From Agapetus fuscipes (lineage: Eukaryota; Arthropoda; Insecta; Trichoptera; Glossosomatidae): a stretch of 64,000 nt of DNA. Below, piece by piece: positions 28,201-32,264 of the stretch. Below the pieces are notes generated by a model, which worked only from the letters and a program-made list of their open reading frames with translations, had not been told where the DNA came from and made no database searches. The first letter of the stretch is position 1. Every line of letters starts with the position of its first letter. A program made the position numbers and the translations under genes. The stretch lies in the NCBI GenBank assembly GCA_951799405.1, contig OX637336.1, positions 16,721,479 to 16,785,478 of the forward strand, read 5' to 3'.

Positions 28201-28943
28201 TATTATTTTTCATATCTTCCCTGCTGCCAACTTATTATCATAATCAAGGAAAAGAAAGTGTGAAAGGAAAAAGAGGGAAGGGACGACCGAGAAAAGTATG
28301 GAGTGATCAGATTGAGGAGATTGTGAAAGAATGGGATATACAAAGTGAGCGTAAAAGAAGAAAATGCATGAAAAAGGTGATGGATGTGAATGAATTGAAA
28401 GAGGTATGTAAGGATAGGAAAAAATGGAGGCAGCTCTGCAGAGGCTCTGGCCACCCCTAGCGGAATGGCGACAGAGTTACAGTTACAGTTACAGGAAATA
28501 ATTTGAACATCTTTTTTGTCAACAGGCGTCAATTCGGGACAGAGAAACCGACGTCAACGAAGTCCTAGAGAACTACACCAACATTGAAAAGGAATGCGAG
28601 GGTGCTCGACAAGCTGTCTCAACAGAGCTGAAGGAAAAGATGAACCAGCTCCGCGAGGACTGGGCTTACGTCAGGACCTGTGGATTCAGCGTGTCTCCAG
28701 ACAGAGTTGACGCAAACGCTAGCCAAGTCAACAAGACTGACGCGAGTGTTGACGTTCGTAGAAAGTCTGACGCTAGTGGTGAAGAACGGGAAAGAGTTAA
28801 GCTTTTCGGGAGACGTCTTTCGGGCGAGAATCGAGAGTTGAAAACTCCGGAACGGGAAAGTGAAGTGACGCGTAAATCTTCTGAGAAGCAGATGACTGCT
28901 GTGACTGGACTTCCCGATGACAAATCCAAGATTTCTGAATCAG
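833..28943 (+). CDS. Msp300: Nesprin/MSP-300-like giant spectrin-repeat protein, 22 internal exons (partial gene)
   Basis: Twenty-two exons bounded by AG and GT join in one frame to about 2,436 residues, with no start or stop inside the window. The product is mostly spectrin-type helical repeats, recognised by tryptophans in helix A (YHNWLQVVEKSL, YKKWLDKAVKP, LSWLETVEKF, FEEWLNVTEKE, FGEWLDQADRM) and late in the repeat (STRWTAVKK, NQKWNETI, NARWTQV, TERWHSL, NNRWETL, KDRWMEL). Residues about 1071-1766 are a disordered Ser/Pro/acidic insert. In this family such proteins link the outer nuclear membrane (KASH end) to actin and microtubules; neither the calponin-homology head nor the KASH tail is visible here. 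The nesprin call rests on repeat style, length and the disordered insert. Dystrophin and spectraplakins are the main alternatives, but no plakin, EF-hand or WW domain is seen. Confidence 0.65.
1398..1600 (-). mobile_element. SINE1, decayed antisense copy in intron 1
   Basis: Starts with the reverse complement of the SINE1 tail (ACGCAGCTAGGTTGTACAT) and goes on to a worn box-B-like TTTGAACCCTG. Many substitutions show it is old. Confidence 0.6.
1651..2415 (+). CDS. Msp300: Exon 2: about two spectrin repeats
   Basis: Residues 135-389. Acceptor CTGATTTCAG|GTGCTG, donor CAAAG|GTATTG. Phase 1 to phase 1: G+GT makes the joining Gly. Helical heptads with YKKWLDKAVKP near the middle and STRWTAVKKILMEN near the end mark two consecutive spectrin units. 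Confidence 0.88.
2487..2690 (-). mobile_element. Repeat family Y, probable LINE 3' remnant
   Basis: Shares CCAGCTATCTTTCCAC, an AGGTCTTCCA-like segment and GGCATC with 6829-6950 and 38028-38168. On the minus strand it reads as a worn coding tail (AHIKTNGMPIGQ). The parent element is not identified. Confidence 0.45.
2835..2977 (+). CDS. Msp300: Exon 3: spectrin repeat helix A and B start
   Basis: Residues 390-437. Acceptor TTTATTTGCAG|GCGTTG, donor AGCAAT|GTATGT. Enters in phase 1 and leaves in phase 0. ILSWLETVEKFVEEE is a typical helix A with its conserved Trp. Confidence 0.85.
3251..3638 (+). CDS. Msp300: Exon 4: end of one spectrin repeat, start of the next
   Basis: Residues 438-566. Acceptor TGTAATTTCAG|GGACTG, donor GAAGCCG|GTACAA. 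Contains KLNQKWNETITSCN (helix C Trp) and FEEWLNVTEKEI (helix A Trp of the next unit), at the expected spacing. Ends in phase 1. Confidence 0.88.
3815..3940 (+). repeat. Interspersed repeat family Z, copy 1
   Basis: Contains GGCGAGCAGACGTCAGTCTT, CCGTCCTTAGCA, AACAAAACATTTGCC and GCGACCCAGCC. The same order of motifs recurs at 5130-5260 and 36735-36870. No coding capacity is visible. Confidence 0.5.
4059..4173 (+). CDS. Msp300: Exon 5: helix C of a spectrin repeat
   Basis: Residues 567-604. Acceptor TTTAATTCCAG|GAAATG, donor TGCAA|GTGAGTA. Joining codons are Gly at the start and Lys (AA+G) at the end. LNARWTQVTDAIYERC carries the helix C Trp. The short exon is supported by phase agreement on both sides. 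Confidence 0.82.
4652..4800 (-). mobile_element. RTE-B LINE 3' end with (GTTACA)n tail
   Basis: Read on the minus strand it encodes the end of an RTE-type ORF (KKVMDMNELKEVCKDRKK style), then CTCTGGCCACCCCTAGCGG, and ends in a short run of TTACAG. It stops about 40 bases before the acceptor of exon 6. Confidence 0.7.
4838..4982 (+). CDS. Msp300: Exon 6: spectrin repeat helix A/B
   Basis: Residues 605-653. Acceptor TATATTTCCAG|GGTTAT, donor CTCTAT|GTATGT. The residues read LRAWLTQETAWLDGLQRKL followed by an acidic turn and EEMSDEL, a normal helix A to B pattern. An antisense RTE fragment lies within 40 bases upstream of the acceptor. Confidence 0.85.
5130..5260 (+). repeat. Interspersed repeat family Z, copy 2
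   Basis: Matches copy 1 through AATAACAAAATATCTGTTT and AGCAACCCAGCCGGGTGAC. The surrounding intron, 4983-6138, shows nothing else recognisable apart from AT-rich sequence. Confidence 0.5.
6139..6291 (+). CDS. Msp300: Exon 7: spectrin repeat helix B/C
   Basis: Residues 654-704, phase 0 to 0. Acceptor ATTTAATTTCAG|GATTTG, donor AAGCAG|GTAGCT. VDGVTERWHSLQKQ at the end carries the helix C Trp. Confidence 0.85.
6829..6950 (-). mobile_element. Repeat family Y, copy 2
   Basis: Contains CCAGCTATCTTTCCAC, GGAGGTCTTCCA and GGCATCTCA in the order seen at 2487-2690. The rest of intron 6292-7107 is AT-rich with nothing recognisable. Confidence 0.45.
7108..7269 (+). CDS. Msp300: Exon 8: spectrin repeat segment
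   Basis: Residues 705-758, phase 0 to 0. Acceptor CCTCTCCTCTAG|GCTGCA, donor TATCAG|GTATTA. NIGQWIQTVNSMLSN gives the helix A Trp, followed by a loop rich in Asp. Confidence 0.85.
7451..7620 (+). mobile_element. RTE-A 3' module, old copy
   Basis: Recognisable from GTTCCTTGAC, CCAATGCCAACCCTGTTCC, TTCATTTGAGGTTTG and the end TATCTTTGCCACTTAGAT. Divergence is high. Confidence 0.55.
7900..8010 (+). repeat. Repeat W, copy 1
   Basis: Shares GAACTTACATTATTCT, GACGTTTCGT and ACCCTCTCTGCACGA with 17150-17230. Both copies lie in introns of the giant gene; the family is unknown. Confidence 0.5.
8168..8296 (+). CDS. Msp300: Exon 9: spectrin repeat helix B/C
   Basis: Residues 759-801, phase 0 to 0. 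Acceptor TTGATATTCAG|AGACTG, donor TTACAG|GTACGC. A continuous charged amphipathic helix (LVQEFESQRQALKEMADQV), with no tryptophan in this short piece. Confidence 0.83.
8752..8845 (+). mobile_element. SINE tail fragment ending in (ATC)n
   Basis: CACGAAACGGCGCTATAAAA is followed by four ATC units. The SINE3 copy at 40630-40925 ends similarly (GGCGCTATGTAAA then CAT repeats), so this is probably a 5'-truncated relative. Confidence 0.45.
9172..9268 (-). mobile_element. SINE1 tail fragment
   Basis: The reverse complement of the SINE1 3' end is clear: GCAACTAAGCTACACATATA, then CTTGCCGCGTTATTCCCG and GGGGTCGCATGTGGCGAG. Confidence 0.75.
9335..9511 (+). CDS. Msp300: Exon 10: GC-rich spectrin repeat exon
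   Basis: Residues 802-860, phase 0 to 0. Acceptor CTGCTTTACAG|GAAAGC, donor TGCCTG|GTGAGA. Clearly richer in G+C and in CTG/GAG codons than exons 1-5. A decayed antisense SINE1 tail lies about 65 bases upstream. Confidence 0.84.
10064..10693 (+). CDS. Msp300: Exon 11: about two spectrin repeats, nesprin-like
   Basis: Residues 861-1070, phase 0 to 0. Acceptor TATTTTTCACAG|CGTTTC, donor GTACAG|GTATGT. Contains FYRTLSEMKSEVETIIKSGR, a stretch in the style of nesprin repeats, then LNKWLDSLPESK and VNNRWETLTKELVPY as helix A and helix C tryptophans. It is the longest purely helical exon in the window. Confidence 0.88.
10694..12775 (+). other. Intron 11, mostly unique AT-rich sequence
   Basis: A 2.1-kb intron. 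Apart from a possible worn SINE1 body near 10776-10862 (CACCTCGGGAGCAGGG, GTAAGGTTGGCTCC) I see only AT-rich sequence and chance open frames without coding character. Confidence 0.5.
12776..14227 (+). CDS. Msp300: Exon 12: long disordered Ser/Thr/acidic insert
   Basis: Residues 1071-1554. Acceptor GAATTTCCAG|AGTGTA, donor CCTAAG|GTACAC. After a short basic helix the sequence becomes low in hydrophobics and rich in Ser, Asp, Glu and Lys. It holds proline-directed phosphorylation-type sites (TPPSTP, KSPKTPEKT), a SKIP motif in a basic setting (12947-12958) and TKIP near the end (14198-14209). No globular domain is apparent. The frame stays open to a stop at 14342 if the donor at 14228 is not used, but the in-phase next exon argues for splicing. 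Confidence 0.82.
14505..14670. mobile_element. MITE-3, decayed copy
   Basis: Contains CAGCGCCTCTAGTAAGCG, TTTTAGTTTTTCATACATTTT and GGTTGAGTATTTG, in the order seen in MITE-3 at 50729-50885. Terminal repeats are worn. Confidence 0.4.
14946..15581 (+). CDS. Msp300: Exon 13: Pro/Ser/Lys-rich disordered region with SxIP motif
   Basis: Residues 1555-1766, phase 0 to 0. Acceptor TGCATTTTCAG|GTTAAA, donor TTAGAG|GTATGG. Basic and proline-rich, with repeated SP/TP sites and KSHIPISK (SHIP at 15288-15299), which fits the S/T-x-I-P signal read by EB1-family proteins. The last 60 residues turn acidic and helical again (EELSEFEMESIHMLRR). Confidence 0.83.
15582..16506 (+). other. Intron 13, no recognisable element
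   Basis: AT-rich, with a partial internal duplication around ATGTTTTTCATGTTACATGT (16170-16275). Nothing else is supported. Confidence 0.4.
16507..17010 (+). CDS. Msp300: Exon 14: spectrin repeat region resumes
   Basis: Residues 1767-1934, phase 0 to 0. Acceptor TAAATTTCTAG|ATATTG, donor AAGAAT|GTGAGT. Contains LRDKWSKVMSEIETKR (helix C) and LNKWLNDIRSELQ (helix A), about one and a half repeats. Confidence 0.87.
17150..17230 (+). repeat. Repeat W, copy 2
   Basis: Same motifs as 7900-8010 in the same order and strand: GAACTTACATTATTCT, GACGTTTCGTAG, ACCCTCTCTGCACGACG. Confidence 0.5.
17366..17512 (+). CDS. Msp300: Exon 15: spectrin repeat segment
   Basis: Residues 1935-1983, phase 0 to 0. 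Acceptor TGTCCTTTAG|GAGGCC, donor TTGACG|GTAAGA. The helix FVTKVNKAREAVSTISRL is followed by an acidic loop (GLDFDDFPQQED). Confidence 0.83.
17965..18190 (+). mobile_element. SINE2, decayed copy lacking the head
   Basis: Carries ATCTTCACTGGGTTGAAGAA, AACTGGGTCTTGCTT, TTGAGGTGTGATTGCAC and CTCACCAAATAAATCAGCCT, the body and tail of SINE2. It ends about 85 bases before exon 16. Confidence 0.65.
18274..18449 (+). CDS. Msp300: Exon 16: spectrin repeat helix B/C
   Basis: Residues 1984-2041 plus two bases. Acceptor TTGTTGAATGTAG|AAAGTA, donor GACCG|GTAAGA. Contains EEWTTVNKTYKERND with the helix C Trp. The split Arg codon CG+T joins cleanly to exon 17. Confidence 0.86.
18519..18752 (+). mobile_element. 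SINE1, diverged copy in intron 16
   Basis: Contains box A-like TTAGCTCAGTGATACAAG, GGGTGTCAAAAATGATTTC, GGCAAGGTTTACTCA and GTGCAGCTTAGTTATG. The GC-rich middle is replaced or lost. Confidence 0.65.
18828..18984 (+). CDS. Msp300: Exon 17: spectrin repeat helix A/B
   Basis: Residues 2042-2094. Acceptor TTTTTGTTACAG|TTGGTC, donor AAACAG|GTAAAA. FGEWLDQADRMVVDI is a good helix A; LKDMKQKQKDLEKQ begins helix B. Confidence 0.86.
19158..19318 (+). CDS. Msp300: Exon 18: spectrin repeat helix B/C
   Basis: Residues 2095-2147 plus two bases. Acceptor TTTTTTTAAG|GTTTCA, with a weak AAG end; donor GAAAG|GTGAGC. KDRWMELNNKMNALRE carries the helix C Trp. The split Arg codon AG+G is completed in exon 19. 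Confidence 0.83.
19866..20025 (+). CDS. Msp300: Exon 19: spectrin repeat helix A
   Basis: Residues 2148-2201. Acceptor TCATTTGTCAG|GATAAC, donor GTCAAG|GTAACA. HNWMHSTHNCLQTAEALL is the helix A; the exon ends in phase 0. The following intron is about 6.1 kb and full of transposons. Confidence 0.86.
20046..20360 (-). mobile_element. RTE-D LINE 3' end with GAT-type tail
   Basis: On the minus strand, broken frames read as the C-terminal end of an RTE-type protein (KRPTLSAPQDPRRS, then RWMDGVNADATKVDIRK, then WRRILISAKTHPGLS) and end in GATGATGATTA. The same family is at 44280-44595. It starts just after exon 19. Confidence 0.65.
20741..21000 (-). mobile_element. CR1/L2-like LINE, 3' end of the ORF and tail
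   Basis: The minus strand encodes FGDRAFCVAGPVEWNRLPPG and GIFRGALKTHLFKRLI, the hallmark end of CR1/L2-type reverse transcriptase ORFs. It is followed by a 3' sequence (CTTGAGGTGTGACACACAC, CGGCGCTC, AATAAGCCTGAT) and an AT dinucleotide run. That 3' sequence matches the SINE2 tail. 5'-truncated; the right side abuts a SINE2. Confidence 0.72.
21001..21222 (+). mobile_element. SINE2, 3'-shortened copy
   Basis: tRNA-like head with AAGTGGTAACACTTCGGCC and box B GGTTCGAATTCC, then GCTCTTCGCTGGGTTG and CTTACAGGAACTGGGTC. It stops at the point where the LINE-like tail would begin and runs straight into a SINE1. Confidence 0.75.
21223..21487 (+). mobile_element. SINE1 copy with a C15 tract
   Basis: Head TAGGTCGATTGGTAGAATG, internal deletion after the head, AACCAGCC followed by a long C run, and end GTGTAGCTTAGTTGCG. 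Confidence 0.8.
21520..21800 (+). other. Unassigned repeat-like remnant
   Basis: One frame reads KFRIKLLLYKCINILPEEV, which resembles the tail of a LINE or transposase protein, but no family motif decides it. Stops and a poly-T tract break the frame. Confidence 0.25.
21851..22200 (-). mobile_element. RTE-A LINE, ORF end plus part of 3' UTR
   Basis: On the minus strand, broken RTE ORF sequence (GKPRKVWMHQIVEIANEW) is followed by untranslated sequence and then TTCCTTGACTTA, where the copy ends short of the (TTAGA)n tail. Same arrangement as 62084-64000. Confidence 0.7.
22731..22977 (-). mobile_element. RTE-A 3' module with TTAGA-like tail
   Basis: Full module on the minus strand: begins TTCCTTGATTTATAGG, has the CACATGCGCCATGTG stem and ends in TTAGATTTAGATTTAGAT. 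Confidence 0.8.
23070..23310 (+). mobile_element. RTE-A 3' module
   Basis: Starts ATTCCTTGTCTCACAGG; keeps GGTATGAGGCTGACCACCC and CTTTGCAACTTAAATTA. It faces the copy at 22731-22977 with its head toward that copy's head, giving an inverted pair separated by about 90 bases. Confidence 0.75.
23430..23660. repeat. Degenerate short tandem repeat (ATGACAAAACATC type)
   Basis: Many imperfect units such as CATCGCAATGACAAAACATC with irregular spacing. It is read as low-complexity minisatellite; the two open frames on the minus strand only reflect the repetition. Confidence 0.6.
23665..23818 (+). mobile_element. RTE-A 3' module, 5'-truncated
   Basis: Begins at GGGGCTTATGTTCATTTGAG and ends CTTGCAACTTAGATTATAGA. 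The first half of the module is absent. A weaker, older possible copy lies at about 24230-24420. Confidence 0.65.
24412..24654 (-). CDS. Candidate 80-residue ORF nested in intron 19
   Basis: An ATG at 24654 in a favourable context (AAGATGG) opens 80 codons. The product is strongly basic at its start (VKRKSRKSSIQ), has one hydrophobic stretch (NLFVGVILASLYA), and ends basic. The same frame is open upstream for 58 more codons without an ATG. I recognise no family. It could be a remnant of a transposon or retrocopy rather than a gene; no poly(A) signal or introns were identified. Confidence 0.25.
   Translation of the reverse strand: MASRQKVECFEAVKRKSRKSSIQSSIWIRKKKLIENLFVGVILASLYAKLNRLHENPRKERGKKHSNNLCKDFTLNLNYA
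24830..25450 (+). other. Unannotated AT-rich intron sequence
   Basis: Very AT-rich with poly-T and poly-A runs; no repeat family, frame or structure that I can support. Confidence 0.4.
25455..25685 (+). mobile_element. RTE-A 3' module
   Basis: Starts TCCTTGACTTAGAGGC, keeps GCTGACCACCCATACTG and ACCCCTGTTTCAGGGAAGG, and ends in a worn GCAGCATAGATTATAGG. Confidence 0.75.
25722..26040 (-). mobile_element. SINE1, full-length antisense
   Basis: Complete family order on the minus strand: box A, box B (GGATTTGAACC in plus orientation), GC-rich body, and tail AACTAAGCTACACATATAG. Lies about 90 bases upstream of exon 20. Confidence 0.85.
26131..26241 (+). CDS. Msp300: Exon 20: short helical spectrin segment
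   Basis: Residues 2202-2238, phase 0 to 0. Acceptor TTATTGTCGCAG|GCTCGT, donor GAGAAG|GTGACT. Highly charged helix (EEELATKKKDMEVLRRSK). The same G+C-rich codon style as exons 17-21 ties it to the gene across the repeat-filled intron. Confidence 0.85.
26556..26688 (-). mobile_element. SINE1 with internal deletion
   Basis: Tail ACTAAGCTACACATTTAGTG and GGGTTTCGCATG join directly to CCTTGCCGGTATTTTAT and CCGAAATGGGAAATTATTTC. The GC-rich middle and tRNA head are missing; the right side abuts RTE-A. Confidence 0.75.
26690..27178 (+). mobile_element. RTE-A LINE 3' end: ORF tail, 3' UTR and (ATTAG)n
   Basis: Begins in the last coding part of the RTE ORF (CMKKVMTLEEMKEVCKDRK-like), runs through the stop, a roughly 100-base spacer and the complete module from TTCCTTGACTTATAGG, and ends in five TTAGA-type units. 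With the copy at 62084-64000 it proves that the short modules correspond to the 3' UTR of this LINE. Confidence 0.85.
27186..27270 (-). mobile_element. SINE1 head fragment
   Basis: Contains GGATTCGAACCTGAGCTCTC and AAGCGCTCTACCAACTG, the reverse complement of boxes B and A. It follows the RTE-A tail directly and lies about 95 bases upstream of exon 21. Confidence 0.7.
27365..27541 (+). CDS. Msp300: Exon 21: spectrin repeat helix C and helix A
   Basis: Residues 2239-2297, phase 0 to 0. Acceptor TTGGATACAG|ACTGCC, donor ATTATG|GTACAG. Contains LDEVISWVMETKTRIN with the helix A Trp. Confidence 0.85.
28236..28497 (+). mobile_element. RTE-B LINE 3' end with (TTACAG)n tail
   Basis: Frame reads KGRGRPRKVWSDQIEEIVKE, then ELKEVCKDRKKWRQLCRGSG and a stop, then AGTTACAGTTACAGTTACAG. 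5'-truncated. The tail ends only 28 bases before the exon 22 acceptor. Confidence 0.8.
28526..28943 (+). CDS. Msp300: Exon 22: helix C plus charged disordered tail
   Basis: Residues 2298-2436 plus one base. Acceptor TTTGTCAACAG|GCGTCA, donor GAATCAG|GTAAGA. The first 50 residues are helical, ending LREDWAYVRTCG. The rest is Ser/Asp/Arg/Glu-rich and looks disordered. The exon ends in phase 1, so the next exon must supply two bases. No confident continuation is seen in the remaining 35 kb. Confidence 0.85.
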
Positions 28944-29118
28944 GTAAGAGATTTGATTTACTTTATTTATTCATTTTCTTGCTTCGCAGTAAGCTAGGAT
29001 CAGTCACAGTAAGAAATGAATTTATGCTTTGCTATGTATAGTTTTGCATCTGTGTTATTCTTTGGATAATCAAAGTTGCAAAATTTAATTAACTTGTAAT
29101 ATTCTGGTCCAATCGGAC

Positions 29119-29200
29119 CGGTCGATAGCACAGTTGGTAGAATGTTTGCCTTGCATGCCAGAGGGCAAGGGTTCCATCTCAACTTAGGGTGTGATTTCGT
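29119..29200 (+). mobile_element. SINE1 head fragment
   Basis: GGTCGATAGCACAGTTGG, GCAAGGGTTCCATCTC and GGGTGTGATTTCG. Only the tRNA-like part is kept. Confidence 0.65.
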
Positions 29201-29284
29201 ATTTACATCTAAAGTGTGCAGAAAACATTATGCTCAATATCTAGACAATGCCAATAATCTAAATATATGTTTTTAGAGTTTGTG

Positions 29285-29790
29285 TAGACCAATCAATAAA
29301 GCTCAGTTGGTAGAAAGCTAGCATTCCATGCCGGGAGCTCGGGTTCGAATCCCACTGAGGGTGTAAGAAATGATTTCCCGTTAGGGTGTTTATTTCAAAT
29401 CCAAAATAAAATACCGGCAACAATTGCGAATGAATGGAATTTACAGAGTGGAAACAAGAGAAGAGCATGCATGAAAAGAGTGATGAAATTAGATGAGATG
29501 AAAGAAGTATGCAAGGACAGGGTCAAGTGGAGGCACTTGTGTGGAGGTACTGGCCACCCCTAGAGGAAAGGCGGCAGGATACAAGACAAGACAAGACAAG
29601 TTTACTCAGCATTTACAAAAAATGAGAATCAGCCCCCTCAGGAGCTGGGAAATCCTCTTGAAGTGAATTGGTTGGCGTGAGGCTGGCCACTGACCAGTGA
29701 AAACAAATATTTTCCATACGTCACATACAACTTCTTCAGGGACAATGCGGTAAAATGTTGCACTATGCGTGCAGCTTAATTGCGTTGGGT
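29285..29790 (+). mobile_element. SINE1 interrupted by an RTE-type LINE tail
   Basis: The head and first body part (to ATACCGGCAA at 29420) and the second part (from TTTACTCAGCATT at 29601 to GCAGCTTAATTGCG) form one SINE1 if 29422-29600 is removed. Confidence 0.75.
29422..29600 (+). mobile_element. RTE-type LINE 3' end (RTE-C) with (ACAAG)n tail
   Basis: Coding end similar to ELKEVCKDR (DEMKEVCKDRVKWRHLCGG), then TGGCCACCCCTAGAGG and GGCGGCAGGATACAAG, ending in four ACAAG units. Inserted into a SINE1 at the GGCAAG site. Confidence 0.75.
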
Positions 29791-30197
29791 TTTTCACACT
29801 TATTCACCCATAATGTTGTTACTGAAAAAATCGTAACCTCTATTGAATAGCAACCTTGTCATTTAGGTGTTATATTGTTGTGTATGCAAATTTGAATTGA
29901 TTTGCGTATAATTGCCAATATTCATCAACCCTTGCTTGCGTAGTGGGGGGATTTGTGTACCCCTAAAGTAGGCGGGGTCAGAGATGTCCGACAAATATTA
30001 AATTTGATTCCAGATTCCTAATTGGATTTAAATAATTGGACCTATTCGCTCCCCCATCAGTTCGTGGCGGTTTTAAAGCCCTATACACACATCTGTATCC
30101 ATCACGACCTTCTAAACGAACGGCATGTTCTCTTAGCTATGCACTGTCCACACATTTAGATTTCTGTATTTGCATTATATTGTAATGAAGAAAATAA

Positions 30198-30492
30198 ACA
30201 TGACTAAGGTACACATATGTGTAAGTTCTTGAAGCGTTCTCCCCAAAGGGGTCGCGTGTGTCGAGTGGTATTTATTTTTACTGGGAACCCATTTCAGTTG
30301 AAGTGGGGGTTTCCCAGCCCCCGAGGGGGATAGCACTCATTTATTGTGAAGGCTGAGTAAACCTTGCCGGTATTTTGTTTTGGGTTTGAAATCAACCGAA
30401 GCAGGAAATCATTTCTGACCCTCGGTGCGGGATTTGAACCCGAGCTCTCGGCATGGAATGCAAGCACTCTACAAACTGAGCTATCGACCGGC
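30198..30492 (-). mobile_element. SINE1, full-length antisense
   Basis: Minus-strand order complete: GGTCGATAGCTCAGTTTGTA head, box B GGTTCAAATCCC, and tail GTACACATATGTG-like. The body has a TCCCCAAAGGGGTCGCG variant. Confidence 0.8.
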
Positions 30493-30532
30493 TTTCGCAA
30501 ATAAGATGAATATGTGAGAATACAGAGTTATC

Positions 30533-30600
30533 TTTCACCCGCCATATGCGACCCTTTGGGAAGTACGTGGTAATAAGTAACTGCAGTTTAGCTGCGTTTT
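30533..30600 (+). mobile_element. SINE1 tail fragment
   Basis: CGCCATATGCGACCCTTTGG, GTGGTAATAAGTAACTG and AGTTTAGCTGCGTTTTT. Confidence 0.65.
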
Positions 30601-30688
30601 TGCTTAGTAAATAAAAGGCTCAAATTACATTGAATTTAAACGCGGATTTAAAAAGAATCACCTACAGATATGTAATGACCTAACACAT

Positions 30689-31205
30689 CGCACGTTTAAT
30701 AATAAAGAACAATAACTCAAAAATTGGGAAAATCGAGATTTTGTAATAATTTGTTCCTTGACTTATAGGTTGTTATGCGGCTGACCACCCATAATGTAAA
30801 AATTGGTTCACTTTGCCAATGTCACCTCTGTTTCAGGGAAGGACGGCAAGAGTTGCAAGGCTTATGTTCATTTGAGATTGGGTTTTTATATTGTAGGTCC
30901 ACATGCGGCATGTGTTAGCGCGAAATTATACATATCTGCTTGTGGGAATGCATTTAATATAAAACTTAAATGATATATATCTTTGCAGCTTAGATTAGAT
31001 TAGATTAGATTAGTAATAAAACGCAAGAACAATGCGAGAAGAATAGGTAGAATGCGACAGCCGTTCAATTTGGACGAATATGACCGAGATAAAACATCGG
31101 CCGCCTTTTTCATCCCATACAAGTTGTACTGGCTGTCTGAACTTCAAACGTGATTTCCCAACATTCTTATTTTTTGAGTTATTGCTTTTTATGATTAAGC
31201 GTGCG
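30689..31205. mobile_element. MITE-1 interrupted by an RTE-A module
   Basis: Terminal inverted repeats of about 35 bases: left CGCACGTTTAATAATAAAGA, right the reverse complement of CGCACGCTTAATCATAAAAA. ACAT flanks both ends as a possible target duplication. Removing 30750-31012 and one GTAATAA leaves about 250 bases that align with MITE-1 at 50184-50435. Confidence 0.75.
30750..31012 (+). mobile_element. RTE-A 3' module with 7-bp target duplication
   Basis: A 263-base unit from TTTGTTCCTTGAC to the last ATTAG, flanked on both sides by GTAATAA (30743-30749 and 31013-31019). The uninterrupted MITE-1 copy at 50228 shows the empty site with a single GTAATAA. Confidence 0.85.
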
Positions 31206-31209
31206 ACAT

Positions 31210-32060
31210 GTGGATCAATCATTTGACTGTCGGAAGTGACTCATATTTGGCCGATAGTCTAGCGGCACCGCAACACTAATAATACTTCATCTGAAGGGGT
31301 GCAAAATACCCCTAGTTGTCAGATTTTAAATCAATTAGGAACGCAGGTGGCGTGAAAAATACTAAGCGGAAATCGGACTCTTTGGCGATCATTTTTCAAG
31401 ACTGAAAGTTCGTGAAATGAAAATTATTGTATCAAGTACATGAGTTGGCTCCTTTAATTTTGAATTTTTGTATTACACAAGGCATTAACTACCAAGTGGT
31501 CAAACTGAGGCAAAATGCTGCTTAGTTCTTGTTTACCATATACGCCATTGAGAAAATTTTACATCAGTAATGTTTCCATGTGTACTAGACCAATGTGTCT
31601 TATAAAAACTATAAATTTATTTAAGAAATATTTAAAAGAACTCTCACATTATCGAGTTTTACGGGTTTTCTTAGCTCAGATTGTGTAGAATTTGATTCAT
31701 AAGACAACTGCATGAAAAAGTCATATTTGACAAGATTGGCGTATACGGTAAACAAGAACTGGGGGAGCGAAAAGTCGGCATATCGTCACCTTAGTGCTAT
31801 TTTGTCTTATATCTAATAGACGTAGTTTCACATGAGCGATGTGTGTATGAGTACTGGACCAATATGCTTATGAATGCTGGAAACTGATGTTGAAAATATT
31901 ATAAACTATTCTCGCATTGTCGTGTTTTACGGGTTTTTCTTAGATTTGATTGTGGAGAATATGATTCTTAAGGCAATTGCATTTAAAGGTCATCTTTGAA
32001 TTAAATGGTAGATGAGCCAAACAAGCACCGGGAGGACGATATGAGAAAGAAATATTATGG
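31210..32060. other. Unassigned sequence with two related segments
   Basis: Contains two diverged segments (about 31565-31780 and 31830-32045) sharing GTACTRGACCAATRTG, TTACGGGTTTTTCTTAG-like and AGAATWTGATTCWTAAG. A third relative is at about 9715-9910 in an intron (TGTGTACTGAACCAATGTG, GATAAGCCAAACAAGCGC). An old dispersed repeat of unknown type. Confidence 0.45.
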
Positions 32061-32079
32061 ATTTATTTAGTCGGTGTTA

Positions 32080-32245
32080 TGGCCGCGGGGGTCAAGTCGG
32101 TTATTCGGAACCTGATAACGTTGGTTCGAATCTCGCGACCATAACTTCGACCCTGGTTCAACAGATGCCGTTGCATGCACACAAGCTTCTGCTTTCGCAT
32201 AAAGACAACTGGCCAGGAAAAATAGGTTGGTGGATTGCATTCCTT
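32080..32245 (+). mobile_element. SINE3 copy
   Basis: tRNA-like head with GGTCAAGTCGGTTATTCGG and box B GGTTCGAATCTC, then ACCATAACTTCGACCCTGG and AAAATAGGTTGGTGGATTGC as in other SINE3 copies. Confidence 0.7.
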
Positions 32246-32264
32246 TCCACAAATCTATTTAAAA

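Noticed and set aside
31000..31012. Telomeric repeat
   Set aside because: The unit is TTAGA, not TTAGG, with only two to five copies always at the end of an RTE-A module; it is a LINE tail.
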